64,000 bases of DNA from Phocoena phocoena (taxonomy: Eukaryota; Chordata; Mammalia; Artiodactyla; Phocoenidae). The notes under the pieces are model-generated. The model was not told where the DNA came from, did not search any database, and saw only the letters and a list, made by a program, of their open reading frames with translations. The stretch lies in contig NC_089234.1 in assembly GCF_963924675.1 (NCBI RefSeq), positions 61,105,153 to 61,169,152 on the forward strand, read 5' to 3'. Positions 33,600 through 45,490 of this stretch are shown here, piece after piece. Within the stretch, counting starts at the first letter, position 1; every line of letters starts with the position of its first letter. The position numbers were made by a program, and so were the translations under genes.

Positions 33600-33995
33600 T
33601 GAAATCTGTATGAAGAGCCTGAAGGTGTGTATACCCTCGTGGCCCAGCGATTCCACTTCCAGAACTTTAGCTGAGGAAATCATCACGGCCGAGCATGGAC
33701 ACTCAGCCACAGAACATTCGCTGCTGTGTTATTTATGACAACAGAACAGCCCAGACAGCCAAGGGGGACTGGTTCAGTTGTGGGATGTCCACAGGAAGCG
33801 CTCAGAGGATTGTGTACGGCTGTGTACATGTGTGAGTGTGAGTGTGTGTGTGTGTGGGGGGGTACACAACACATACAGGACTGTTACGTGAAACAGTGGT
33901 TTCATCTGGTGAGTTTATGGCTGACTTTATATTCTTCTACATACGATTTTCATTTTCCTCATTTTCTATAATAAATATTCAATGTTTTAACAGTC
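33600..33995 (+). repeat. Ancient L1 3' fragment with internal (TG)n
   Basis: CCAGCGATTCCACTTCCAGA, ACTTTAGCTGAGGAAATCAT, GTGTTATTTATGACAACAGA and CATTTTCTATAATAAATATT match old L1M/HAL1-type 3' sequence. A (TG)n run lies at about 33,832-33,858. Confidence 0.75.
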
Positions 33996-34039
33996 AGAGA
34001 CCTAGCTTGTGTCCACCCTACCAAAACGTTGCCAGCAGC

Positions 34040-34230
34040 CTGTGAACAGACAGACAACTCTGATTAGAAAGTTCCTTCCTATGCTCTTCTGAACTTCCCT
34101 GAGGCCCGCGGTCCTAGGTCTGAAAGCCACAGGAGACCCTCGGAGCTGGGCGGATCCTCAGGTTAACCGTACCCCTCCGAAGCTGTTCAGACCCTTCTAG
34201 GGACAGGAGTTCACTCCCTCCCGGGAAGTG
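34040..34230 (-). repeat. CR1/L3-type remnant
   Basis: TGATTAGAAAGTTCCTTCCT, then CTGAACTTCCCTGAGG and GGTCCTAGGTCTG resemble reverse CR1/L3 sequence. The match is weak. Confidence 0.4.
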
Positions 34231-34234
34231 GGTC

Positions 34235-35450
34235 CCAGTTCTGAGGCCCTGCCAGCCCAGCCAGGCTACCTTCCCACCCCGCGGGGAGGAGGTCTGATGA
34301 GGCCCATCACGGACGACTTCCCCCTGCTCCGCCCACGGAGACGCATTAGCAACAGAGTGGCTAAAGCCCAGGCCTTGCAGACCAGGCCCAGGTCTGAAGC
34401 TTGGCCCTCTCCCGAGGGTTGTCCCCCCGGGTGGGGGGTCAGGGGGAGGTCCTGAAATTTAAAAGTAAAACGAGTGCCCTAATGTACTCATCCGCTCTCT
34501 CACATCTGCAAACTGGGCTCTGTGAACTGCAGCAGGGGGGCCCCTGGCCCAACCTTGGAGGGCCCCTCCTTCCTGTCTCCCCTTTCCCCAGGCTGGAGGG
34601 AGCCAGGTTCCTCTCAAACCCCTCCCGATCCGCAGGGGTTTCATCAAATGCCTTTGCACCGAACCCGAGATGCAGCCCATCGCAGCCTGGCTTCCTGGAC
34701 AGACTAGAAAGCATGCTCGTCGGAGCAAAGCACTCTCTCCTCTTCCGGGAAACCAGCCCACTCTGGGCTCAGCTCCTGCGCAGGCCCTCCTGTCACCGTT
34801 GCCCACCTCTCCCCGCAGCCCAGTCAGGAGACGCAGGGGCAGAGGGTGCACTCAGCATGCCGACAGGCAGTGCTTTCCATCCCAGCAGGCAAGGGGACAG
34901 AGCAGAGGGGGAGGGAAAGGGCAGGAGGGGACACCTGAGCATTTCAGCTTCTCAGGATTGAGAGATTTTCACAGCAGGGTGCCACGATTTCGTTTGAACT
35001 GTTATGAATTCCCATAAAATCAGACGCACTCAACTTTGAATAGAAATACACTGCAGAAATCAAAGACAATTTGGGGATTATTCACCACCACTACACACAG
35101 AGATGTTTGTGCGTGCAAGGAGACATCTGCAGGCACATTGTTAGGGCCACGGATGGCCACACTTCAAAGCCCACACCATCCAGGCCACTGTCTGGGGAGG
35201 CTGCTAGGATGGAAGGTCACTTACAGGGACCCTACTTGGAAGGAGGGAAAAGACCACCCTGTGGCCATTATATTCTTGTGCCCTTCCCTGGGTCCCTCCC
35301 CAAAGCTCCCACCGAGTGAACCAGGGGTGGGGGTGGGGGGAGGTGAGCCAAGCAGGGCTGCGAGGGGCACAGCCTGAGACCCCCATGGTGGCGTGTCAGG
35401 TGGTCCAGCATCCTCCACAGGGGGCTAGGTGTCTTGAGTCCCCTCAACCT
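34235..35450. other. Intron 1 unique sequence
   Basis: GC-rich to about 34.95 kb, then an AT-richer stretch (34,960-35,090), then GC-rich with a G-run cluster at 35,325-35,345. I see no exon or named repeat. Confidence 0.5.
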
Positions 35451-35699
35451 ATACTTTTTAAAAAATCATTCAGCAGGAACTATATTTTATTCTGTCCTTT
35501 TTGGAAGTCATACACAGACAGGGTAAATAATTGTACAGGAGGATGTAGCGCAGGAAGTGAGTCTCCTTTCTACCCAAGCCCACACATGCCCAGAGGCAAT
35601 CAAGAATTCCTGAAGTACTGTAGGTACGCGTAAGGATATAGCATATAGGTCTCTCCTCCTCTTAAAAAAAAAAATCAAGTGGTATTCATGCTATGCTAC

Positions 35700-36020
35700 T
35701 CCTAGGTGTTTCTCATGGCAGTGTATCCTGAAGATGGCTCTATCTCAGTACACACTGAGCTGCCTTGCTCTTTTCAGTAGCTGCGGAGTGTTCTATACAG
35801 GGGGACCATAATTAACCTCTGCTGATGGACATTTAGTTTGTTTTAAACCTTTCGCATTAACGAACAAAGCCACAATGAATATCCTTTTTCCCATGTCTAT
35901 ACACCGTGTGAAGTGGGAGATTTTCATATTTTTATAGCTGTTGACAAACTGCTCTCCAAAGAGGGTGCCCGAAGTTGCACTTCCTCCAACAATTAGGAAA
36001 GGGCCAGTTTCCCGATACCG
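35700..36020 (-). repeat. Ancient L1 3' fragment
   Basis: ACCATAATTAACCTCTGCTG, then ATGGACATTTAGTTTGTTTT, ACAAAGCCACAATGAATATC and TGACAAACTGCTCTCC are old L1 sequence read in reverse. Confidence 0.82.
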
Positions 36021-36224
36021 TCACCAGCACTGGGCACTCACTCTACTTCTGAGTTCCAGAAAAGGCAGCTGAGGCTCCTGATCCTCAGATCCCCAGTCCC
36101 ATCAGGGTGGGGAGGAAGAAGAGAGTTGATCAAGGTCACCTTTCTCCTATCTCCCGACTCACCAGCATGGTAACAGCCAACAGACCCTGGCCCAGCTCTG
36201 GCACGTTGCTGAAATTTGCACCCT

Positions 36225-36560
36225 CTCCCTCATGGGGTCACTGCCAGTCACCACACTCTGTGTTCTCCCTCTGTGCCTCGGCCAGGCTATTCTCTCCATC
36301 TGGAGGACCACCTGGCCCCACCTTGCATGTCCAGCCCCCCCTGCAGGGCACAGCTCTAATGCCACTTCTTCCATGAAGCCTTCCTGGATCTCTGCCGGCA
36401 GTGGGATCCTCAGCTCCCCTTGTCCTTCATACATTTTTGGAGACAGCTATCCCAGCTGCAAGGGTTAGTCAGACTTTCACACATCCTCCTTCTGCAAGAA
36501 GACCCTCAGCTCCTTGCAAGCAGAGTCTACTTTACCCCATACAGCCATCTGCCAACTTAA
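36225..36560 (+). repeat. L2 3' region
   Basis: GCCACTTCTTCCATGAAGCC followed by TTCCTGGATCTCTGC, and later CTCAGCTCCTTGCAAGCAGA, match L2. Confidence 0.85.
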
Positions 36561-36564
36561 CATC

Positions 36565-37080
36565 TCCTCTTGGTGTGTCTCTAACATTTAACTTATCCAA
36601 CAGCGATCCAATTTCTTCTCTGAATAGGTTCCCGTCCTTGCTTTTCCCATCTCAGTAAATTCACTTCCATTGACACATTCTTTTGATTAATTCAGTTGAC
36701 AAATATCTTTCATGCATCCGTAAGTGGCACTTTCCTCCTTACCCCTTCCACCACCGTATTTCAGGCACACTAGCCATTTCTCAGCCTCAAACCTGCCAAG
36801 TTCATTCCCACCCCCTGGTCATCACTGTGGGTGATCATACTAGCAGAAGCATGATCCTCGTGCAGAGGGGCTTGCCTCTGGAGCTCCTGCCTTTCAACCT
36901 GAGAGGAACATGCCCCAGATAGAGTGAGGAGACTGAACCCACACAGGGCCCAGAATCAAGCTCAGTCATGCCTCGCTAGATTTGCTGACCCTTCCCCATC
37001 GGCCCACAGACACATAAGTGAGAGCAAATGATTGCTGTAGTGGTTTGTTATGCAGCTTTACCGAGGCAATGAGTGACTGA
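36565..37080. other. Intron 1 sequence with nothing recognised
   Basis: Neither an exon nor a clear repeat family is visible; this is the transition into the L1 block. Confidence 0.45.
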
Positions 37081-37084
37081 TACC

Positions 37085-37345
37085 AGCACTATGAAAAATA
37101 TATAACCATAGACAACAGCAGCGAGGGAAATCTTCATGCCATTGGATTTAGCTATAACACCAAAAGCACAGGCAAGAAAAGAGAGATATATTGGACTTCA
37201 TCAAAATGAAAAACTTTTGTACATCCAAGGACACTGTCTACAGAGTAAAAGGCAAACCTGCAGAAGGTACTTGCAAATCACATATCTGAGAAAGGATTAA
37301 TATTTAAAGTACATAAACAACTCCTAAACAGCTTTTGAGTCAGAC
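37085..37345 (+). repeat. L1 ORF2 fragment
   Basis: ACACCAAAAGCACAGGCAAG, TTGGACTTCATCAAAATGAA and CAAAGG-like CAAGGACACTGTC mark the L1 ORF2 region; it stops abruptly at about 37,345. Confidence 0.8.
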
Positions 37346-37930
37346 TGTATTCCACGTGGCAGTTTTTGTGAAAATCTCCTCTAGTGGGAATGGTACAGAT
37401 TTCTGGGAGGCCATTTGGCATAATAAAACTCCAGGTTTTTTTCCAGTTCCACCGACCAGAATTTCCCTAAGGAAATCGTCAGAATCATGGCACAGAGGTG
37501 CTTTCTTTTGAGGATGTTTACAGTAGCACTGTTTCTACTGGTAAAAACAGGCCAGACAATAATCAACGACAGAAGTTTACATGAGTAAATTAGGGCACTT
37601 TCATGTAGCCGGCTACGAGGCAGCCACGGAAAATCATGTTTTCAGAGAACGTTTATTGACAAGGAAAAATGTTCATGGCAAACTGTTAAACAGAAAACGG
37701 AAGCTACAAGACTATTCATAGTGTGTTACTATGTTTGAAAAAAATAAATTATATATTATATATATATATCTGTATGGAAAACATCTAGCAACACATTTGC
37801 ATCTTTATTTTATCTTCCTCAGTGAGATAACAGGTGATTTTTTTTTTATCCTTAATGTTTTTCTGTATTTTCTAAGCTATCTGCATTGGGGTACTAACAG
37901 TATCTAAACAAAGTAGAAAATATCCCATTT
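37346..37930 (+). repeat. Ancient L1M/HAL1-type 3' end
   Basis: TAAGGAAATCGTCAGAATCA, then ACGGAAAATCATGTTTTCAG and TGGTAAAAACAGGCCAGACA, with a TATATATATATA run near 37,755, fit an old L1 3' region. Confidence 0.72.
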
Positions 37931-37934
37931 AAAA

Positions 37935-39355
37935 ACTAGTAGTCAAGACAGCATGGTTCTGGCATACAGAGAGACACACAGATCGATGGAATAGAATTAA
38001 CAGTCCAGAAATAAAACCATGTGTCTATGGTCAGCTGATTTTCAACAAGGATGCCAAGTCCATTTAACTGGGAAAAAGCAGTCTTTTCAACAAACGGTAC
38101 TGGGACAACTAGATAGTCCCATGCAAAAGAATAACATTGGACCCTACCTCACTCCATCTACAAAAATTAACTCAGAAACAAAAACCTATATGAAAGAGCT
38201 AAAACTCTTAGAAGAAAAATAGGTATAAATCTTCATGACCTTGGATTAGGCAATGGTTTCTTAGATATGAGACCAAAAGCATAAGCAACAAAAGAAAAAA
38301 CAGACAAGTTGGCTTTCATCAAAATTAAAAATATGTATACTTCAAAGGACACTACCAAGAGAATGAAAAGACAACCCACAGAATGGGAGAAAATATTTGC
38401 AAATCATACATCTAACAAGGGACTTATCTAGAATATATAAAGAACTCTTAAACTCAACAGTAAAAAGATGAATAACTCAATTTAAAAATGGGCAAAGGAT
38501 CTGAATAGACATTTCTCCAAGGAAGATGTAGACATGGCCAATAAGGCAAAGAAAAGATGCTCGATGTCACTGGTCATCAGGGAAATGCAAATCAAAGCCA
38601 TAATGAGATATCCCTTCATACTCACTAGTTTAGCTATAATCAAAAAGATAATAGCAGCGTTCGAGAGGATGTGGAGAAACTGAACCCTCCTTCATTGCTG
38701 ATGGGAATGTAAAATGGTACAGACACTTTAAAATAGTCTGGCTGCTCCCCAAACTATTAAACAGTTAGCATAAGACCCAGCAATACCACTTCTAGGTACA
38801 CAGCTAAGAGACATGAAGACCTATGTCCACACAGAAACTTGCACATGAACGGCCGAGCGTTATTATTTTTAATAGTCAAAAGGTCAAACAAACCAAATGT
38901 CCATCAATGGACAAATGGATAAACAAAACGTGGTGTGTCCCTGCAACGGGATATTATTCAGGCATAAAAATTAACGAAGTACTGATACAACATGGATGAA
39001 CCTTAAAAACATCATGCTTTGTCAAGGAAGCCAGTCACAAAAGAAGACCACGTGTTATATGAGTCTATCTATATGAAGTGTCCAGCCAGAAAAGGCAAAT
39101 CTATAGAGACAGGAAATAGATTAGTGGTTGCTTAGGGTTGACGTGATGGAAAGATATGGGGGTGATAGGTAAAAGGTATGGTTTCTTTCGAAGAGGATGA
39201 AAATGTTCCAAAATAGACTGTGGCAAAGGTTGCGCTTTTCTGTGAATGTACTAATAACCACTGAACTGTACAGTCTAAGTGGGTAAATAGTATCATATGT
39301 GAATTATATCTCAATAAAGCTGTTTAAAGAATAAAAAAATAAATTTAAAAAGACA
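37935..39355 (+). mobile_element. L1 (ORF2 3' part and 3'UTR)
   Basis: Continuous L1 ORF2-like sequence from CATGGTTCTGGCATACAGAG through CCAAATGTCCATCAATGGAC to ATTATATCTCAATAAAGCTG and an A-rich tail. Many stops and indels; inactive. Confidence 0.92.
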
Positions 39356-39359
39356 GAAA

Positions 39360-40205
39360 GCAAGCTAGTGTAGAAACTGAAGTGTATCAGATTTAAGCCA
39401 GTTAACCTGCCAGTTCAACCAGGGTGCTGACCCTTCTGCTTGTCTCTCTGGGTGCTGCCTCCCACCCCCAACCAGGGAGGCCACTTGGCCTCACCTAGTC
39501 CCATCTTGCCACACCTGAAGTCCATGCCCAGTGGTGAGCCAGCGTGGGCCAGGAGCAGCCCATGTTACAAATACGGAAACCGACTGCCACAGAGGCTGCC
39601 TCCCTTGTCTTCAGCCCTTCAGCCTGAGAGCCAGCGATGGAAATGGAGACCCCAGGTCCTGAGCCTGTCCCTGCAACCACTTGCTGGGTAGCCTTTGGAA
39701 AGTCCCCGCTCGCCTCTGTAAAGCGCAAGGTGGACGCGGTTTTCCTGGCTCTGCTCTTCTCTGCCTCTCAGATGCTGACCACGGCCCCGCCCTGCCCCGC
39801 CCCACCCACAGACAAGTCAAGGTCATTTGCTCATTGGCCAGGCAGGCACTCAAGGGAACTGTGAGTGGGACCAAGTTCAATCTCTACCGGCTAGTTCACT
39901 AGCGTCCCCAAGACCTGGGGGGGAGAGGGAAGCCAGGTCACCCTTTTGTATGTCCCTTTCTTACCAGACAGATGGAGGGGTACACATATATTCCAAGTCT
40001 CCACCTCCTTCTCTCCTTCTGCCCTTTCGACTCTCGGCCTCTGCACCCCAAAACCTGCCCCAAAGAGTCTGGAATGCTGGGCAGCCGTCACCCAGCAAGT
40101 TCCATGCTGCATCCTGAGGCACAGCCCCCAGCTCTAAGCAGCTGCCAGGAGGACATCTCTGCTGATTTTAGCTCTGCAAAGTCTTTCCGTGAATGTGACT
40201 GCAAA
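39360..40205. other. Intron 1 sequence, mostly unassigned
   Basis: Possible scrambled MIR pieces near 39.56 and 39.68 kb are too diverged to call. No exon. Confidence 0.45.
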
Positions 40206-40209
40206 TCTA

Positions 40210-40315
40210 GACAGGCAGATGCTAGGCCATTTCACAGATGAGGAAACAGCACTGAGAGGATCAGCTGGATGCTGAGAACAAGCCAAGGGGTCAAGTGGCA
40301 GAGTCTAGGCCGCGT
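40210..40315 (-). repeat. MIR fragment
   Basis: GGCCATTTCACAGATGAGGA followed by AACAGCACTGAGAGG is a reverse MIR core. Confidence 0.7.
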
Positions 40316-40539
40316 CCTTGGCACAGGTCCCTGGGGGACCGCAGGGAATGAAGGCGACAGAGAGAGCACGAAAGTGCCCACTTCCTGCTGTGGTCTCACC
40401 CACACAGGAGCTCGAGAGTCCAGGCCAGGGCAGGCGTTGTCCCGGCAGATGGGCAGGGCAGGCTCCCGGCCAGCCACACTCCTAGGAAAGGTCTCTGCCT
40501 CATCCCCAAGCCCGGGGCTTAACGACTGGGAGCCCATTC

Positions 40540-40572
40540 ATATTCTTTCTTTCTCTCTCTCCCTCTCTCCCA
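40540..40572 (+). repeat. Polypyrimidine (TCTC)n
   Basis: TCTTTCTTTCTCTCTCTCCC run. Confidence 0.85.
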
Positions 40573-40819
40573 CTGTGATGTTAGCCAAACTGGTTCCCTC
40601 GCCTGCCTTCCACCCCACCCCCTCCAGGACGCCCTCTGCGACCTCTCCAGTCTCCCAGGGACACCCGTTCAGCACTGAGCCTCTCCTCCTGCTTCTCCTT
40701 AGGTGCAAACAGGAATTTTCAATCACGGGGTAGCCATGAATCGTGTGGTAACCCCCAGGCAAGGCATCGGGTCTCTCCAAGCTTCAGTATCCTGGCCTGC
40801 AAGATGTCACTTAGGACGT

Positions 40820-41130
40820 CACAGCTCAGGCCTTTGCCTGGGCAGGTCCCCATGCCCGACGGCCCTCCCTCCCACCTGGCCATGTGGGGACTCACCTGTC
40901 AGAAAGAGGCTGAAATGTCACCTTCCCTGAGGAGTCTCCCTTGACCCCCTTCCAGCCTCCCAGGCAGAAGCGGCCCTCCATCCTCTGTCTGGGATCCCTG
41001 CTCACGCTGCTTTAAAGCACTTGACACAGGCATGCGAGTTCTCGTTTCTGTGCTAACCATGCTGAGGGCTCCTCCCCAGCCAGCCCAAGCCTGCGCATAG
41101 TAGGTGCACAGTCAACATTCCAGGACAGGG
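40820..41130 (+). repeat. L2 3' region
   Basis: CAGGCCTTTGCCTGGGCAGG, GTCTCCCTTGACCCCCTTCC, CTTTAAAGCACTTGACACAG and GCATAGTAGGTGCACAGTC match L2 in order. Confidence 0.82.
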
Positions 41131-41599
41131 ATACGGATGCGCCCCCTTCCAGCTTGAACAACCTGTGGCTGTGGTGCAGGAAAGCCGCTCTCAGCCAGGT
41201 CCACGTGGGGGCAATGGGATCCCCGTGGTAGTGGTGGTGGTGGGCGGGAGGGGCTGCATGTCCCCACCCCAGGGAACGGGGAGGAGGGGGATAAGGCCTG
41301 GGCTTGCTCTCTACAGGAAGCCGATAGTTTTCTCTGGAAGTTAAGTGATAAATCTTTCCCAGATTGTCTGTGACAGCTGCTTCCTCCCCACATAATTGTG
41401 CAAGGTGCTGTTCGATAGTTTTTATGCTTACTATTATCGCAGCTCCCGAAGGAAGAAAGAAGAGCCCAGAGGGGCCTTGGTGGGGAAGAAGTTTTAGATG
41501 CTTGACCAAGAGCTCAGTGAGGAACCGGGGTCCCGCCGGGCTAGCTCACTATGTGGTGGGGAGAAAGGGACAATTCCACACGGGGAGCTTCCGGAGATT

Positions 41600-41752
41600 G
41601 GCGGGAGACATCTGTGTTCAAGTCCCTGCTCAGCCTCAGTTTCCCCTCTGTTCAAACCGAGAGAATAGCACCTCCTCAGTGGATGTTATGAGGATTCAAC
41701 GAGCGCCCTCGAGCGCGCCTCGCCCATGGTGAGCGTTCAATCGATTCAAATG
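41600..41752 (+). repeat. MIR
   Basis: TTCAAGTCCCTGCTCAGCCT, then CAGTTTCCCCTCTGTTC, TTATGAGGATTCAACGAGCG and GGTGAGCGTTCAATCGATTC. Confidence 0.85.
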
Positions 41753-41989
41753 CCCTCATGCTCTGCTCCATCCGCAGTCCCTGTCTCTTCTGCCTAATTC
41801 ACAAAACACTAACAACACTAGTAGTAATGCCCATTAGGTGCAGGGCATGTCACTGTCGTCACGCTCATCACAGCCCCGCCTCGCCCCTCACCGGGATCGC
41901 AAGCCACCAGGGAGCCGGCGCCATGTGGTCTCAGACAAGACAGAGAGCACCACCCGTGATGCCTGCCCAGCTTACTGCTGCCTTTTAGG

Positions 41990-42112
41990 TCACCTGGCTC
42001 TCACAGCACCTTGCAGGTGGCAATGGCACCCGCTTTCCCAGATGGTGAGACTGAATCTCAGGGGGGTTAAGAGGCATGACCCCAAAACCCTGAAGTCTTT
42101 GGACCTCGGTTC
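41990..42112 (-). repeat. MIR fragment
   Basis: TTTCCCAGATGGTGAGACTG followed by AATCTCAGGGGGGTTAAGAG is a diverged reverse MIR core. Confidence 0.55.
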
Positions 42113-42469
42113 AACTGACTCAACTAGGAATCTGTTTAGGTGAGCCCCAGAGCTGTCACCTCCCGCCACCGCCCTCCCTGCCTTCCCATCCCACTCCCAG
42201 CAAACAGACCCACCTGCAGAGGCCAGACCGTCCCGCCAGAGCTGCTGGCTAGCTATCCCTCTGCCTGTCCATTGCTAACCTCTGACCAGATGTGCTTCTC
42301 ACCAGGACCCAGCCAAGGAGGGCCTTCCTGCTTTGCCCTCCTCCTCTGGAGGCAAAGGACTTGCCCCGAGCCTGGGGCAGGGAGTGATTTCAAGCCCAGC
42401 CCCAGCTGCAGGGCATGGTTAGCCATTTGGTTGTCACTGAGCCCCAGCTCTGTAGGGGCACAAAATCCA

Positions 42470-42820
42470 CAGCAAGTTCTCTCTCATCCTTTTACAGGTA
42501 GCTTGGCCATCACCTCCTCCGGGAAGTGTTCTCTGATTTCACCAGCTAGGCTTCGGCATGACTTCCTCCACTCTACTGTGACCCTGATAGACAGACTACT
42601 CCATTCTAGCATGCCGTACAGTGTGCGTGTGTGTGTGTGCGTGCGCGTGTGTGTGCGTACGTGCGTGTGCACGCGTGCGTGTGTGTGTGTGTGTACATCT
42701 GTCTCCTTCACCGGCCTAGAATCAGGACCCTTACTTATTCACCTTGGGTATTCTGGAGCCTAACACAGGGGTTGTCACAGCATAGGAAGTGTTCAAGATT
42801 AGGTATTGAAAATATACAAG
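42470..42820 (+). repeat. L2 interrupted by an expanded (TG)n tract
   Basis: Left of the repeat: CTCCGGGAAGTGTTCTCTGA. Right of it: ATCTGTCTCCTTCACCGGCC, CCTAACACAGGGGTTGTCAC and GGAAGTGTTCAAGATTAGGT. Together these are L2 sequence on both sides. Confidence 0.72.
42621..42697. repeat. (TG)n with CG interruptions
   Basis: About 75 bp of nearly unbroken alternating purine-pyrimidine sequence, with many CG steps (GTGCGTGCGCGTGTGTG, GTGCACGCGTGCGTG), so strongly Z-DNA-prone. Confidence 0.95.
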
Positions 42821-43034
42821 AATAAATGGAAGGGAGGGAGGGAGTGAAGGAGAGAAAGTAGAGGACCAGAGCGCAACTGCTTCTCCCAAAGAGAGACTAT
42901 AGTGGGCGTGCCTCATGCCAAACACACCCTAAAATTCTGAAGGCTTTCCCCTTTGCTCCCCCCAACCCATGGAGCTGCCCAGGAAAGGCAGTCTTAAGAC
43001 TAGGGGACCCGGGGCTGTGGGGGAAGCAGACGAG

Positions 43035-43100
43035 CATACTACCCCTCTCCTCTCTGGGCCTCCACTTTCCCATCTATGAAATGGGGATCCAGTTTCCCAA
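43035..43100 (+). repeat. MIR fragment
   Basis: CTCTGGGCCTCCACTTTCCC followed by ATCTATGAAATGGGGATCC. Confidence 0.7.
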
Positions 43101-43299
43101 GGTAGAACAAGCACATGGGGACTGACAGCAGGTCCTTTGACCAGGAAAACCACCCACATCAGTGCAGGAGGCCATGAAGGAGATTTGAGGTGCCAGGGGC
43201 TGCTGGGGCTTGCCCCTCACCCCAACCACCTTCCTTCCTCACACAAGGAACACTGAACACCTGGGGCAGAAAACTAGAACCAGAAGAAACCCAGAGATT

Positions 43300-43352
43300 C
43301 CCAGCAGACAGTTCACTTTGCAGATAAGGAAACTGAGGCCCAGGAGGGAGGC
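43300..43352 (-). repeat. MIR fragment
   Basis: TTTGCAGATAAGGAAACTGA followed by GGCCCAGGAGGG. Confidence 0.75.
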
Positions 43353-43364
43353 GGGATAGGTATT

Positions 43365-43572
43365 AACACATGGTGAGTATGCGTACCAAGTGCTAGACTT
43401 CTTATAAAGTGTCATAGATCCTTACCACTACCTATGAGGGGGCCTTACTGACCCATCCTGCAGATGAAGAAACTGGGGCTGAAGGAGAATCCACAACTTG
43501 ACTGGGATCTCACAGCAGAAAGTAACGACAGCAGGATTCGAACCCAGGAGGCTCTGGCTCCGGGAACAGAGA
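43365..43572 (-). repeat. MIR, near full length
   Basis: CACATGGTGAGTATGCGTAC, CCTGCAGATGAAGAAACTGG and GCAGGATTCGAACCCAGGAG follow the reverse consensus. Confidence 0.88.
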
Positions 43573-43737
43573 GACCTTTCCAGAGCACCACAGAGCAAGG
43601 GCTAGCCTGGAGCCAGGAGCACAGGAGCCAGTGAATCCAAGATGGAGGTTTTTGACTCTCCCGCCCCAATCCAGTGTTCTCTCTTCTACATGGTACAAGA
43701 CTGCCCCACACTGTCCTACCCTCCAGACCTGGTGTGT

Positions 43738-43965
43738 GAGATTCAGAGAATCACTGAACACCAGGATTGGAGAGAACTACAGTTGGCTCTTCGTCCAATA
43801 GCTATACTCTACAGCATCCTCCCTTCTAGACTTTGAACCTGAGCTTATATGCCTCCAGTGACAGAAAGCTCACTACCTACATAGGATACATTCCATCTTT
43901 CGGACAGCTTGGTAAGTTAGGATGTCCTTCCTCTTAATGAATAAAAAAAAAGCCCTCTTTTAAAG
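43738..43965 (-). repeat. CR1/L3-type remnant
   Basis: GAGATTCAGAGAATCACTGA, CTCCAGTGACAGAAAGCTCA and CACTACCTACATAGGATAC, then GGATGTCCTTCCTCTTA, fit reverse CR1/L3. Confidence 0.6.
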
Positions 43966-44149
43966 ACCCAAAGGCTTCAGGTGGCTTCGGGTTCACTCTG
44001 CCCACATCTGCTTCCATTCAGCTCCGCACACACCCACTTCCTCACCATCTTCCACCCCAGCCTCTTTTCATTTATCTCCTGACCCTCCCCCATTCCTCAT
44101 CCTCAGTAACCGCTTTCTAACCTTTACTGAGGACATCTTTTTTAAAACA

Positions 44150-44420
44150 CTCAGTTTAAGAAAAAATATTTCACATCTCTATGAGCAATACACAAATCAT
44201 AATTCTTAAAAATAACAAATTGCAGGCCAGAGTAATCATAAGCAAATTGATATGGATAAATAAGCTTTTCTCTCGAGCAGTAGGTGGTTTATTTTAATCT
44301 AATGAGTTTTGTATTTTCCCAGCTTTCAGATTCCATGATGAAGCGCTGTCTGCAACAGAATTACGACGCTCTCCAAAATACTGTAATTTATGCCTCATTT
44401 TGTCAAGACTTTCTTGAAAA
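44150..44420. promoter_or_regulatory. Candidate conserved non-coding block in intron 1
   Basis: An AT-rich block between GC-rich flanks, not assigned to any repeat. Motifs include ACAAATCATAATTC, ACAAATTGCAGG, GAGTAATCATAAGC, AATTGATATGG, TCTAATGAGTTTTG and CCATGATGAAG (homeodomain/POU/SOX-like). Extent and motif spacing resemble a developmental enhancer; conservation was not tested. Confidence 0.35.
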
Positions 44421-44864
44421 TGAGATTTGTTCCTAGTGAAGAATTTTACTCAGCTCTTTCCCACATGCCCCCACCCACCTCTCCAGGCAAACAGGTTCTC
44501 CTCAGGCCTGGGGTGGGGGGTGGGAAGGGGGACAGAAGCCAGGTTAAACACAGGGAGACAGGCACGGACCTGGAAAGGAGTGTGGAGGACCATGCCTGGC
44601 AGACTCAGCCTTGCTTTGTGGCTGAGTAGCACCCGCTGCCCACTCTGTGCCTCGGCACTGCCTCCTGCAAACAGGGAGCGGCCACACCTGCCCAGACCTC
44701 ATCCTTCCTTATGAGATGCTCAGAGGGCTCCTCTTTTGGGTTCTAGGGAACAGGATACAGACCTGAGACCCCTACAGACAGGAGAGAAGACTGACCCTGC
44801 AGGCAGCAGAGCAGCAGAAACTAAAGCTGGGGGGGGAACTAACAAGGCTATCTGTGGAGAAGCC

Positions 44865-44965
44865 TTTGGGGTCATCTGGTTGAATGTCCTCCAGGGACGG
44901 GGAGCTCACCACCATCTCCCCCAGGCTGGTGCACTGTTAAATGCACCACTGCCAGGCCACTGGAG
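44865..44965 (-). repeat. CR1/L3-type remnant
   Basis: GGGGTCATCTGGTTGAATGT followed by CCTCCAGGGACGGGGAGCTC and ACCACCATCTCCC fits reverse CR1/L3. Confidence 0.6.
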
Positions 44966-45034
44966 GGAGCTTTCGATGCAGCTGGTTACGAGAAACACTG
45001 AAAGGAATAGAACAAGAGGTCAAGAGAGCAGCCA

Positions 45035-45275
45035 GACCGGCTGGATTCACACCCGGACTGCCCGTGTGGGTGGATGAGCTTTCCTGAGCTACTTAACTTC
45101 TCTGGGCCTCCGTTTCCCGCATCTCTGAAATGGAGGCAATGATAGCACCTACTTCACAGGGTTGCTACGAAGGTCAAATGAAGTAATGTTTGTAAAATAC
45201 GTGGAATACAAGCTCACATATAATAAGCTCTCAATCAGCGTTATCAGTAGTGTTACCATCATCATCATCATTACG
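45035..45275 (+). repeat. MIR, near full length
   Basis: GCTACTTAACTTCTCTGGGC, CTCCGTTTCCCGCATCTCTG, CACAGGGTTGCTACGAAGGT and ATAAGCTCTCAATCAGCG. Confidence 0.93.
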
Positions 45276-45490
45276 TGTGTGCAGAGACTGCTTGAGAGGA
45301 CACTAAGAAACCAGAAAACCTACAGTCTCTGGAAGGGAAACCTGGGTGGCTGGAGGAGAGAGGGAGGAAAGAGAGACTTCACTGTATTCCATTTGGGGCC
45401 TTTTGAATTTTCTATGTACACTATATGACCTACCTGAAAATAAAGTTGTAGAAACAAAAGATAATTCGGTATTTCAAAAAAGAAAAAGAG

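Noticed and set aside
42140..42763. 207-codon plus-strand open frame
   Set aside because: It ends in a (TG)n tract coding for Val/Cys/Arg repeats; not a gene.
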